Below, one piece after another: positions 1 through 8,162 of a DNA stretch of 24,712 bases. Under the pieces are notes generated by a model that worked only from the letters and a program-made list of their open reading frames with translations, was not told the DNA's origin and ran no database searches. This DNA is from a virus. A program made the translations under genes and the position numbers. The stretch spans positions 1 through 24,712 of IMG/VR virus record IMGVR_UViG_3300042474_000439. One strand, written 5' to 3'. How positions within the stretch are numbered: the first letter of the stretch is position 1; every line of letters begins with the position of its first letter.

Positions 1-553
1 TTGACGCCATGGCCGTGTCTTGCAAGTCTGGATCTGAAACCATCTCCAAGAACTCTTTTGGATACTGTCTAGCGTACAACAGGATGTCCCTCTTAATCTC
101 TGGCGTGGTCATTGTTTCAATAACGCTACCATACAACAACTGAGCGATAGACAACATGGTTTCTAACTCTAAGCCCCTAGCAGCAATCTGTGCGTCCAAC
201 TCAATATTGAGTTCTTCGATGTCCTTAGCAGCCTCTTTCTCTGTGTTAAGCTCTCTAAATACGTCTCCATTCAATGGGTGTAAGTCCATGAATTTACTAA
301 GCATTGGATTGTTTGATGATACAATTAATACACCATCTTCAAAGATGATTGGTTCCAAAATCGCCTTGTCGTCCTGTTCATCCTCGAACACTGACTTTTG
401 ATTTCTAGAGTAACGAAGTGCTCGGTTTGCGGTTCCGTCAAAGTGCAACAAAGAAAAACGCTTGGTGTTTCTCGAAGGCAACGTGTAGCTCAATGGAGCT
501 TTGTCTTTTGTAAGGATGAATACTCGATCCTTTAGCTGATTTGATTGTTTCAT
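1..553 (-). CDS. Phage protein of unknown function, 3' end cut by window edge
   Basis: The frame starts at the ATG at 553, is open to the left edge, and gives 184 visible residues beginning MKQSNQLKDRVFILTKDK. I do not recognise a family. The N-terminal half looks like a beta-rich domain (residues about 9-80, with acidic FEDEQDDK in the middle). The second half, from about residue 100, is helical and acidic. It lies directly downstream of the major capsid gene but is separated from it by a hairpin terminator, and has its own TAnnTTTG box 21 nt before the start. The leader carries AAATCAAATCAAATT just before the ATG, a motif also seen before three other genes here. The position after the capsid gene suggests a virion or head-completion role, but that is inference only. 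Confidence 0.85.
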   Translation of the reverse strand, partial: MKQSNQLKDRVFILTKDKAPLSYTLPSRNTKRFSLLHFDGTANRALRYSRNQKSVFEDEQDDKAILEPIIFEDGVLIVSSNNPMLSKFMDLHPLNGDVFRELNTEKEAAKDIEELNIELDAQIAARGLELETMLSIAQLLYGSVIETMTTPEIKRDILLYARQYPKEFLEMVSDPDLQDTAMAS

Positions 554-574
554 AATTTGATTTGATTTACGGTA

Positions 575-582
575 CAAATATA
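575..582 (-). promoter_or_regulatory. Bacteroidota-type -7 box (TATATTTG)
   Basis: Read on the minus strand this is TATATTTG followed by TAC, matching the known Bacteroidota -7 consensus TAnnTTTG. It lies 21 nt upstream of the ATG at 553. The -33 region falls inside the terminator hairpin, and I see no good TTTG there, so this is a partial promoter match. The context TTTTTGTTTATATTTG recurs almost exactly upstream of groEL. Confidence 0.6.
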
Positions 583-615
583 AACAAAAAGGGTGAGTAC
601 ATTGTACCCACCCTT
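583..615 (-). terminator. Rho-independent terminator after the capsid gene
   Basis: On the minus strand a 12-bp stem (AAGGGTGGGTAC with GTACTCACCCTT, one A-C mismatch, 3-nt loop ATT on the plus strand) is followed by TTTTTGTTTA. It sits 21 bp past the capsid stop codon and points the same way, so it should end capsid transcription. Confidence 0.85.
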
Positions 616-636
616 CTGTGATAATCTTAGTTAAGA

Positions 637-2037
637 TTAAGCGGTTTTGAACAAGAAGAAGTTGTTCGCGCCCAATGTGCACAATGCACGCTCAGACAAG
701 AAGTTAACTCTCATTGCATCCAAATCGCTAGTAGAAGCACCACCGGCAGAACCAGTAATCCAAGTCTTGTAGCGACGGTTCTCAGTTTCGCTAGCGCGGT
801 AACGAACGTGCAAGAAAGGACGTTTAGCGTTCTTACCCATCACCATGTCGTAAACGTTAGTAGAACCAGCAGGAACCAACACACCATTAACTTCACCACC
901 ATTGATACCACCACGCAAAGTTGCGTCGTTCAAGTATTTCCAATCGGTCTTGTAGAAGTCATAGCCACGCTTGAAGCCTTTGAAGCCCAAGTTCAACGCC
1001 ATGTTTTCGTCGTTGTTAAACACACCGTAGCTAGTTCCGTTAACGCCGTAGCTGTTTTGGGTAGACAACATGTCATCGATGTCGAAACCGAAGTTACGGT
1101 TAACGAACAACATGTTTTCTTGGATAGAACCTTGCTTGTCCAAACGCTGAATGATTGCGTCGAAATCAGCCAAGGTACTTGGGTTTCCACCACCCCAAAC
1201 GTTACCACGTTGTTCGATAGTGTAGAACAAACCGTCGGTACCCTTGTTTCCTACGTCACCGGTAGCTGCAATAGCACCAGATGCGGTTTCAGCAGGAACG
1301 CCTTCGATCATAGCCATTTCCAAGTAGTCCTCGAAACGCAAGCGAGTTTCGTGCTCAGACTTGATGTACCACAAGTAGCCAGTTGCACCATTTTCAGTAG
1401 TAACTTCTACCCATCCGATCTGAGCCATGTCAGAACCAGATACTTCGTAGTTGTCCTTGATAATGATAGGGCTGTTGTCAAAGATTGAATCTTCAGCCTC
1501 CAAAGAGCCAGCCATTCCATTGCTGCCCTTTTTAAACTCAGAACCGTAAACAAATGCAGTAGAAGTAGTTGATACAGGAATAGTTTGACCACCAGCAGCG
1601 TAGTAAGCTACAGTGAAAGTCAATCCAGATACTGCGGTGATGATAGCTTTATCGCTTTGGGTACCACCAGCATTGCGAGACAAGAACACAGTCTGACCTA
1701 CGCGGAAGTTACAGGCAGTAATGCCTGAGTCAGCAACTGTCCAAGTAGCGGTGTCAGAAGCAGCAGCAGCAGCAGAAGTACAGCTTACATACTTGGTATG
1801 CAAACGACCTTGCTCTGCCCACTTAATCAAGTCAGAGTTAGAAGGCATCTCAGCACCTACTTGGCGCAAGAAAGATGCGATAGAGCGATTACCGTAACGC
1901 TCGAATTCCTTCTCGTAAGTATCAGGAAGATACTGATTCAAGAAATCGAAGTTGGTAATGTAATTTGAAGGCAAAGTTGCCTTAACGGATGAGGGGGTTA
2001 TAGCAAACCCGGGACTCACTTGAACTGATCCAGCCAT
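637..2037 (-). CDS. Major capsid protein (HK97-fold candidate)
   Basis: 466 residues. It is called as major capsid from length, its position after terminase, portal and a scaffold-like gene, and its overall character: a helical N-terminal arm (residues 20-65, with FDFLNQYLPDTYEKEFERYG), then a long alpha/beta core including FEDYLEMAMIEGVPAE and a beta-rich C-terminal half. Residues about 84-160 form a Thr/Ser/Ala-rich beta segment with hydrophobic strands, which may be an inserted surface domain in the core fold. The run AAAAAS in it is coded by a short CAG-type trinucleotide tract near 1760. The gene has an A-rich leader without a Shine-Dalgarno and is followed by a strong terminator, as expected for a highly expressed virion gene. 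HK97 fold is inferred, not shown. Confidence 0.85.
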   Translation of the reverse strand: MAGSVQVSPGFAITPSSVKATLPSNYITNFDFLNQYLPDTYEKEFERYGNRSIASFLRQVGAEMPSNSDLIKWAEQGRLHTKYVSCTSAAAAASDTATWTVADSGITACNFRVGQTVFLSRNAGGTQSDKAIITAVSGLTFTVAYYAAGGQTIPVSTTSTAFVYGSEFKKGSNGMAGSLEAEDSIFDNSPIIIKDNYEVSGSDMAQIGWVEVTTENGATGYLWYIKSEHETRLRFEDYLEMAMIEGVPAETASGAIAATGDVGNKGTDGLFYTIEQRGNVWGGGNPSTLADFDAIIQRLDKQGSIQENMLFVNRNFGFDIDDMLSTQNSYGVNGTSYGVFNNDENMALNLGFKGFKRGYDFYKTDWKYLNDATLRGGINGGEVNGVLVPAGSTNVYDMVMGKNAKRPFLHVRYRASETENRRYKTWITGSAGGASTSDLDAMRVNFLSERALCTLGANNFFLFKTA

Positions 2038-2067
2038 AGTTTTGTTTTTTTAGTTTTTTGTTTTTTG
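2038..2067 (-). promoter_or_regulatory. A-rich translation leader of the capsid gene
   Basis: The short gap before the capsid ATG reads on the minus strand as repeated AACAAAAAAC units ending ACAAAACT-ATG. There is no Shine-Dalgarno sequence. A-rich leaders are known to favour translation in Bacteroidota. I see no TAnnTTTG box here, so the capsid gene is probably co-transcribed with the scaffold gene. Confidence 0.5.
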
Positions 2068-3189
2068 TTATCTGTTACTCATTTTTATCTTGAGCCCACT
2101 TCCGTGGTCAGAGTCCAAAGCAACAACTTTGAAACCAGTTGTAGGCGTGAGCTGTGGTGCCGACCGAACGTCCATTTGGATGTTCTTTGACTCCTTTGCT
2201 ACACTATCTACTGCTGCCGCTCTGCCTTGCTCATAAAAGTGCTTGGCAAAGCTGTCTGGGTTCATTGCTACTGCGATAGCTCTGTGGTATGCAGCTGGGT
2301 CTTTAATGAATCCTTTCTCGTCTAAGAAAGAACCAATAAACTTGCTTACGTCAGATTGAGCCTTCTTCAGTTGTTCTGGACTGCCAGGTTTAAACGAGAG
2401 AGACTTGTCGTCGATCTTAAATTCAAAACCTTTGAACTGATCGCTGAAAAGCTCGTCTGTCTTCTTAGCAAAGAACTCTGAGCGCTCTAACTGAGCCTTC
2501 TGCACTTCCTCGGATTCTTGAGCATATCTTTTGAAGTCCTCGTACATACTTTTCTCTTCGTCAGAAACTAAGCCACCCCTTGACTCAACGGGTACCTTGT
2601 ACTGTTCCTTCAGTTTGTTGAAGTAGTCTTTGGCCTTTGCAAGATCTTTTTTCATTGCTAGCTTCTTCTTCTTAACGTCTTTTGGATCGTCAAGATCTTC
2701 ATCAAAGTCGTACCGAGTCTCGATTTCGTACTTTACGTCTTCGTCGTCATACTCTGGATTCTCCTGTTTGATGAATTCAGCTAGCAGTTGATTTGCAGGA
2801 ACATCGTCGTAGTTCTTATTCAGCTGAATAAAATCTTCGATTCCTCGTCCGGTCTCTTTCTTGTATTTCAAGAACGCAGACACGTCTTCTGGTAGTTCCT
2901 CCGCCTCTTTTCTCGCCTCGAACAAATCGTCAACTGAGTTGATTTCTTTGTTGTACCGATTCTTTAAATATGTAAGAACGTCTGTATCTTCTAGCTCCTT
3001 GGCTTGCGCCTCGTTGCTTTCGATCTTTTCTGTTGTCCCGTCAGCTGCCACCACTGTGGTTTCTACCGGGGCTTCTTCAGAAGACAAGCCATGCTTCTCT
3101 TCGTGCTCTTTCAGAAGTTGTGCTTCGATTTCTTGAACAGACTTCTGTTCCTCGAAGGCTACTTCCTTCACTTTGAATTCATTTTCCAT
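2068..3189 (-). CDS. Candidate capsid scaffolding protein
   Basis: 373 residues, strongly charged and predicted mainly helical and coiled-coil, with almost no Cys or Trp. Residues 1-60 are acidic and likely disordered. Residues about 150-215 hold an acidic stretch (YDDEDVKYE, DFDEDLDDPKD) followed by Lys-rich KKKKLAMKKDLAKAK. Another helical block covers 215-260, and the C-terminal 40 residues are basic (ending GSGLKIKMSNR). Low complexity, high charge, a basic tail able to bind the capsid protein, and a location between portal and capsid genes are all typical of phage scaffolding proteins. No protease motif is evident. The start is the only ATG with a promoter-like box and the AAAATCAAATC leader motif upstream. 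Confidence 0.75.
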   Translation of the reverse strand: MENEFKVKEVAFEEQKSVQEIEAQLLKEHEEKHGLSSEEAPVETTVVAADGTTEKIESNEAQAKELEDTDVLTYLKNRYNKEINSVDDLFEARKEAEELPEDVSAFLKYKKETGRGIEDFIQLNKNYDDVPANQLLAEFIKQENPEYDDEDVKYEIETRYDFDEDLDDPKDVKKKKLAMKKDLAKAKDYFNKLKEQYKVPVESRGGLVSDEEKSMYEDFKRYAQESEEVQKAQLERSEFFAKKTDELFSDQFKGFEFKIDDKSLSFKPGSPEQLKKAQSDVSKFIGSFLDEKGFIKDPAAYHRAIAVAMNPDSFAKHFYEQGRAAAVDSVAKESKNIQMDVRSAPQLTPTTGFKVVALDSDHGSGLKIKMSNR

Positions 3190-3206
3190 ATAAGATTTGA
3201 TTTTAC

Positions 3207-3232
3207 GTCACAAATTTACGAATAAATGTGAC
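3207..3232. promoter_or_regulatory. -7 box and overlapping dyad before the scaffold gene
   Basis: The 46-bp gap between portal and scaffold genes holds TAAATTTG on the minus strand (3211-3218), a TAnnTTTG match 21 nt before the scaffold ATG. It overlaps an inverted repeat with arms GTCACA-AATTT and AAATGTGAC. No U-tract follows the dyad, so it is not a classical terminator; an operator is possible. Confidence 0.45.
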
Positions 3233-3235
3233 ACG

Positions 3236-5665
3236 CTATTTTGGCTCAAATGACGCTAGGTCAAAGCCATCAAGGGTGTCCTCATTCGACTCGAAATCGA
3301 CCGGTGGCAAGTTGTTTTTTCTTTGCTCGATCAATTTTGATTGCTGTGTATTCTGAATAGAAATCCGCTTGTCTTTAGCTTCTTCTTTCATTTTTTCTTT
3401 GTCGTTAATCATACTAGCGTCAACGCCCTTCAACTGCATGTTCATCTGAAACTCTTGCTGCATTAATTGCAACTTAATTTGAGCTTCCTGTTGCATTGTT
3501 TGAACTGAGAACATCGACTCTGCCTCCTTGATGCGGATCTTAGACTGTGTTTCTGCTTCGATCTGTGCCATCTTGGCCTCGGCTGCTGCCTGTGTAGCTG
3601 CAATGTTAGACTGAGACTGGAACTGAGACATCATCTGCTGTTTCTCCATGTCCTTCTTCTCCTTGTCCTTGCGCTTAACCTTCAACAACTGGTTAGCAAC
3701 CTTCAAGTTCTTGATCTCGCGGATGTCGATTGCGTCCTCAAGGGCGATCTGGTCACGGCTCAATGCCATCTGGATGTTTGCCTCAAGCTGTTGCTTCTCC
3801 TCTTCGTCAGGCGAAACCTCGATGAAGATACCAAAGTCGTGCAAGTAAAGGTCCTTGATGCTGTCTAGGATCTGGATGTTATACTTACCGATCTGGTTAG
3901 CGAACTCCTCACGGAACTCAGCGTACTCTAAAATGTCAGACACACGGCAAGACAATGCCTCAGACAACCTGCGTGTGATGAAGATACCACCATCAAGAAT
4001 GTGACGAGTTGCAGTGTTTGAGTTAGCGGCTGCCAGCTTCTGTACGCCCACCAAAGCATCGGCGCTAGGCATAGACCCGTCGCGTGCTTCGTTAAGCCCT
4101 GTAACGTCGCGTAGCATTCCCATGTACTGGTTGTATGCTGAGATCAAGCTAGAGATTTTACCCTGTGCTGCACTGTGGTTCAGCTCCTGGATTGGAACAC
4201 GTGCGTTGTTGAACTCACCGTCCTGTGTATAGCTACGTCCGATTACACTACCCGTTTGGAAGTACATGCGTAATGCATCCTCTGGGTTGTAAGCGGCACC
4301 GTTGCCAAGGTCAACCTCGTTCAGTCCGTCGGCGTCAATAAACACACCATCTGGTACCATCTTGGTCAACACCTGTTGCAACTTAAGGTGAGTCATCTGG
4401 ATCAAGTCAGCGAACGCTGTCATCCTGCGGCCCAAAGACTCGATGGCTCCCTTGTACATACGAGGGGCTACCATCACGTAATTTGAGTACGCATACTGTG
4501 ACGCAGACTTGGGGCGTGCCATGTTCTTGGACAACTCCCACTTGATCAATTTATTTGAGCCAAGAATCAAGATGCCCTCGTACCAAACGTCAATACGCTT
4601 CTCGATACGCTCGAATCTTTCCTCTTGGTCTACTGGAGGGTTGAAGCTCTCGTCCTTACGGATTATACGCTCCCCACCGCTTTCTAAGAACTTCTTCTTG
4701 TATACGAAGGTCTTGTCAGTTTTGTAGTTAAAGTACAATAGGGTTACAACGTCCTTGTCGAACAAGTCGTTCCTGTATGTACGCATGATGCCATAGTAGT
4801 CCCACCAAGCAGATCCGAGCTGTGACGCTTCTTCTAGTTCTGCCTTTGTGATGTCTGGCTTGATCTTGATCAGCTCAGTGATCGGAACCTGTTTTACTTC
4901 TCCCCAATAGAATACGTCGTCGAAATAGGGTGACTCGGTGTAACTGTATACCAAGTTGGCGGGGTCGACATATTCAACCTTAACTCCGGCTCCTGGTAGA
5001 AATGAGTGCTTTGCACCACCGATACCCAGAGTGGCAAGGTCGTAATCGATACGTTTTTTAGTGTCTGCATAGTTGTTCTGTTCAAGTAGAGTATTGATTG
5101 CTTGCTCTTCTGCAATCTCGATGCTTGGCTTATATTTCAACTGCATGTAAAGTTGCAACTCCTCATCGTTTGATGGAAGCTCCTCTACATTGGTGTTGAA
5201 CGCGTCTACGCCAAACTGTTCCTTTGTCTGTAGCAAGAAATCCTTAGCGACCATGTCGCCTTCGATCATGTCTTGGAACTGGTTACGCTGATCTGCCGCT
5301 AGTGCATCTTGCGCTACGGCCTTTACTGAAAAGTTTCTATCAGCCATTCCATTAACAACAATGTCAATGAACTTAGGCATGATAGGTACCGGTGTCCAAG
5401 AAAGGTTTAAATACGATAGGTCTCCATCGAATGACATCTCCTTTTTGTACTTCTCAACGGACTGCTCTCCGCGTGCATACAGGCGCAAACGGTGGAACTC
5501 CACCCACTGGTTATAGAACCTGCACGAGCCTGCGTCTTTTCGGAACCACTCCGACTGCACCGCTAACCCAACCTGTAGACCGAACTCTTTAGACGCCTTC
5601 TCAGCGTCCGTGGCCAGCTGGCTTGGGAAGGTAGTTGCATTGATTATTATTTTTGGATCTGTCAT
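3236..5665 (-). CDS. Portal protein
   Basis: 809 residues. Position directly after the large terminase (TAATG, one-base overlap) and size fit a phage portal, the dodecameric ring through which DNA enters the head. The N-terminal 620 residues look like a portal core: an early segment with WVEFHRLRLYARGEQSVEKY, the wing and clip region with beta strands, and around residues 500-560 a helical stem-like region containing RDVTGLNEARDGSMPSADA. The last 150 residues, from about 650, are a long Gln/Met/Lys/Glu-rich coiled coil (KEKKDMEKQQMMSQFQSQS and onward), which probably forms an extended crown or barrel inside the head. The length is above that of many portals because of this tail. The exact portal family was not established. 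Confidence 0.85.
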   Translation of the reverse strand: MTDPKIIINATTFPSQLATDAEKASKEFGLQVGLAVQSEWFRKDAGSCRFYNQWVEFHRLRLYARGEQSVEKYKKEMSFDGDLSYLNLSWTPVPIMPKFIDIVVNGMADRNFSVKAVAQDALAADQRNQFQDMIEGDMVAKDFLLQTKEQFGVDAFNTNVEELPSNDEELQLYMQLKYKPSIEIAEEQAINTLLEQNNYADTKKRIDYDLATLGIGGAKHSFLPGAGVKVEYVDPANLVYSYTESPYFDDVFYWGEVKQVPITELIKIKPDITKAELEEASQLGSAWWDYYGIMRTYRNDLFDKDVVTLLYFNYKTDKTFVYKKKFLESGGERIIRKDESFNPPVDQEERFERIEKRIDVWYEGILILGSNKLIKWELSKNMARPKSASQYAYSNYVMVAPRMYKGAIESLGRRMTAFADLIQMTHLKLQQVLTKMVPDGVFIDADGLNEVDLGNGAAYNPEDALRMYFQTGSVIGRSYTQDGEFNNARVPIQELNHSAAQGKISSLISAYNQYMGMLRDVTGLNEARDGSMPSADALVGVQKLAAANSNTATRHILDGGIFITRRLSEALSCRVSDILEYAEFREEFANQIGKYNIQILDSIKDLYLHDFGIFIEVSPDEEEKQQLEANIQMALSRDQIALEDAIDIREIKNLKVANQLLKVKRKDKEKKDMEKQQMMSQFQSQSNIAATQAAAEAKMAQIEAETQSKIRIKEAESMFSVQTMQQEAQIKLQLMQQEFQMNMQLKGVDASMINDKEKMKEEAKDKRISIQNTQQSKLIEQRKNNLPPVDFESNEDTLDGFDLASFEPK

Positions 5666-7875
5666 TATTTTCTTAACTCGCTGTGAAAGCCTTTGTTATC
5701 GTATTGTGCAAATTTAAGGCTTATTTTTGACTTCTTTACCTCGGGTACATATAAATGTCGCTGCGTCGCCATAATGGCAAGGCCAGAGCTGATAGATGCG
5801 TCATGCTTTGTACGATTGTTGATGTCAAACCGTGCCCAGTCCTCTAAGGTTCTAGTGAACGGCATGGTGCCCATCTCGTCTGTCGGCCTGTACGTACCCT
5901 CCATGTCAATGCCAACGTGCTGCTCGATGTACGTCTCGATAGCAGCCGCGTGAGCCTGCTTTACGTCCTCTGATGAGTTGGGTATTCCCCCAATCTCAAG
6001 CTCTGTCTTTGACAACTTGGCAATGGCTTTGTCTGGTCTGTTCATCGCAAATGCACGATATCCTCTGTTCTTGAAGTGATACAGTAGTCTTGGCTTGTTG
6101 TTCTCTACAAGGATCGGCATGCCATAGAAGAAGCAGGCCATCAGTACGTCCTCAAAGAATATTTCAGCCGTCTGTGGACGTGCAATGTACTCAAGAAAAA
6201 ACTCGTTAACCGGCCCCTCGTCCATGTGGAACTTGGTCAGCCCGTGTAGCGATCCGTTAGACCCGCCCCCGCCAACGGCACCAGAGATGTCATATGGGTC
6301 ACAGCCAAAGCAGCCCATGTGCTCGTTGCCCGGCTTGAACCTGCCGTTTATCTTTAATACCTTGTTACGCTTGTTATGCTCAGGCATCCATGACACCAAG
6401 AAACGCCCCTTTCGATCTGGAGTCCATACCACCTCTGAATCCTTTACACCATCTTTCCAGTGGAACGAGCCGCGTGTGATGGACTGGATCTGCACCATCG
6501 TGTCGTTGTAGTCGATCTGCTGGTAGATCTTGGTCAGATTGAACAGAGAAGACTTACTCTCGTCACGGAACGCGTGCGACTCCGTGCGTGGAAACTGACG
6601 ATAGAATTCGTTTAGTGCGTCCGAGTCGCTCTTCAGTGCTGCAACTTCGTTTTCCCAGTATTCTACAACACTCTGTATAATCCAGCTCCCATCGATACTC
6701 TTAATTGGCTTTTCTGGCTTTTCAAGCACAGGCCAGCCATGCTCGTCGATAAAACCTTCAAAGTTCCACTCCATGGGAATAAACAGTGAGTACAGGCCGC
6801 TCTTGGTCTGTCCGTTACTGCTTCGCTTCCTTGGGTCTGAGTCGTAGTAGATATCCTTGAACCCAGATCCACCCTTGTCGAGTGCGTTCGAGGTAGAGCC
6901 CATCATACACTTTCCAATGATCCGCGAACCAAGACGCAAACACGTTTTAGTTACACGCCAGTTATTCTCAATGTTATTTGGTGCAAGCCACTTACCCGAT
7001 TCGTCATGAACCAGTAGCTTCAACTTTTCACCGTCATAGCTGTTGTCAGCCGTGTTCTTCCAGTCAATAGACGTGTCAAGTCCCTCGATCTCCTCCTCGT
7101 TCTTGTCCATGTTCTTCCGCGTAATCTTGGACGCAGGCACACGGTATCCGAGCTCAGTCTTTGGTTTGTCCATACCATCCTGCACCGGCTTGAAGAAGAA
7201 TGGATAGTTGTTCGATATAGGCACCACCTTGTCCGTGAACATGATCTTTGCATCGTTACCGGTCTTTGACAGGATACCAAGACGTGCGTTCTTGTTGATG
7301 GTTGCCGTGTTCACCAGCTCAGACGAGCTCATAAACGAGAATCCAGAACGACGGTTCTTGAGGTAACACATTCCAAAGCACCTTGTGTCTGCCTTGCACG
7401 CCTCCCAGAAAATAAAGAATATGCGGTTAGACTCACGAAACTCTGGAAGACCAACGTCAATCTTGGTCCACTGCAAATACATGTAGTGAGTTCCCGTAAT
7501 GTAGGTCTTCTGCTTGTTGTTCATGAACCAGAAACCGTTGTCTCTCCTGTCGAACTCTGTCTCGATGTAGTCAATCCACTTGGTCTTGAACTCGTTGTCG
7601 TACTTGTTCCAGTCGAAGATGGTCTTGATCTTTGCTAAGTCCTTGGGGTACTCCTGTGGCTGCCACTTGGCTCCACGGTTCTGTATGTCCTTCGGCATCG
7701 GCAGTGCGATACGAAGTCCGTTGATCTCGTAGATTGGCCCGATGGTTCCGTCCTTTGATATGACCACAAAGTCATGCGTCGGATCCCATCCGTACTCCCA
7801 AGACTTATCCTTGTTCTTTTTGTTTAAGACCTCTGGTCTTACAACATCTTTGAGTACTTGATACAGCTTGGTCAT
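5665..7875 (-). CDS. Terminase large subunit (DNA-packaging ATPase/nuclease)
   Basis: 736 residues. The ATPase half shows a degenerate Walker A, KNRRSGFS (173-180), Walker B LLVHDE (287-292) with the catalytic Glu at 292, and a coupling motif GST (326-328) preceded by GKCMM. The nuclease half shows an RNase H-like pattern: GCDPYD with Asp526 as likely first metal ligand, an acidic residue after the strand GMPILVEN (about 591), and HDASISSG with Asp692 late in the chain. A glycine-rich loop GAVGGGGSNGS follows Asp526. The gene overlaps the small upstream gene by 4 bp (ATGA) and the portal by 1 bp, so translation is probably coupled. The Walker A lacks the usual GKS lysine and uses arginines (RR), a deviation seen in other phage terminases. 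The 160 residues before Walker A form a long N-terminal extension. Confidence 0.92.
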   Translation of the reverse strand: MTKLYQVLKDVVRPEVLNKKNKDKSWEYGWDPTHDFVVISKDGTIGPIYEINGLRIALPMPKDIQNRGAKWQPQEYPKDLAKIKTIFDWNKYDNEFKTKWIDYIETEFDRRDNGFWFMNNKQKTYITGTHYMYLQWTKIDVGLPEFRESNRIFFIFWEACKADTRCFGMCYLKNRRSGFSFMSSSELVNTATINKNARLGILSKTGNDAKIMFTDKVVPISNNYPFFFKPVQDGMDKPKTELGYRVPASKITRKNMDKNEEEIEGLDTSIDWKNTADNSYDGEKLKLLVHDESGKWLAPNNIENNWRVTKTCLRLGSRIIGKCMMGSTSNALDKGGSGFKDIYYDSDPRKRSSNGQTKSGLYSLFIPMEWNFEGFIDEHGWPVLEKPEKPIKSIDGSWIIQSVVEYWENEVAALKSDSDALNEFYRQFPRTESHAFRDESKSSLFNLTKIYQQIDYNDTMVQIQSITRGSFHWKDGVKDSEVVWTPDRKGRFLVSWMPEHNKRNKVLKINGRFKPGNEHMGCFGCDPYDISGAVGGGGSNGSLHGLTKFHMDEGPVNEFFLEYIARPQTAEIFFEDVLMACFFYGMPILVENNKPRLLYHFKNRGYRAFAMNRPDKAIAKLSKTELEIGGIPNSSEDVKQAHAAAIETYIEQHVGIDMEGTYRPTDEMGTMPFTRTLEDWARFDINNRTKHDASISSGLAIMATQRHLYVPEVKKSKISLKFAQYDNKGFHSELRK

Positions 7876-8162
7876 TTAGAGAACCTTTCCGCAAAGCCCT
7901 TTTTAGTCTCGACAGCGTCGGGAGTCTTTTTGGCCTCCGGTGCGTCGAGCATGTTCTTCTCCTCTTGGATCCGCTTGAGGATGTCAAACGCGTCCATGAT
8001 GGCAAGCTTCTTTGTCGCCGCAGCGTTCTTTAGCTTGTCGGCAGACAGGTCAGTATCTGAGCCACCATTAAGGATTGGTTCTTTAGCCACCAGTATTAGC
8101 TCTACGATTGCCTTCTCTGCGGCAGCGATGATCTTCTCTTTGAACTCTCTTTCGGTTGTCAT
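7872..8162 (-). CDS. Small helical protein before terminase; terminase small subunit possible
   Basis: 96 residues, mostly helical and charged: a helix with FKEKIIAAAEKAIVELILV (8-27), a loop with NGGSDTD, then a helix with ADKLKNAAATKKLAIMDAF and a Lys/Glu-rich tail. It overlaps the terminase gene by 4 bp (ATGA) and the GroES-like gene before it by 4 bp. Small terminase subunits usually sit just upstream of the large subunit and are short, helical and DNA-binding, so this is the best positional candidate. No helix-turn-helix motif is clear, so the function stays open. Confidence 0.8.
   Translation of the reverse strand: MTTEREFKEKIIAAAEKAIVELILVAKEPILNGGSDTDLSADKLKNAAATKKLAIMDAFDILKRIQEEKNMLDAPEAKKTPDAVETKKGFAERFSK

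Noticed and set aside
808-1488. 226-aa plus-strand frame inside the capsid gene
   Set aside because: It is antisense to a well-supported capsid gene, has no promoter box or sensible protein features, and its composition mirrors the opposite strand.
1755-1785. CAG-type trinucleotide tract in the capsid gene as a phase-variable repeat
   Set aside because: It is short and in a multiple of three, so slippage would not shift the frame; it encodes a poly-Ala stretch.
7805-8005. 66-aa minus-strand frame rich in Arg and Ser
   Set aside because: It overlaps the end of the 96-aa gene and the start of the terminase in a different phase and has no signals of its own.
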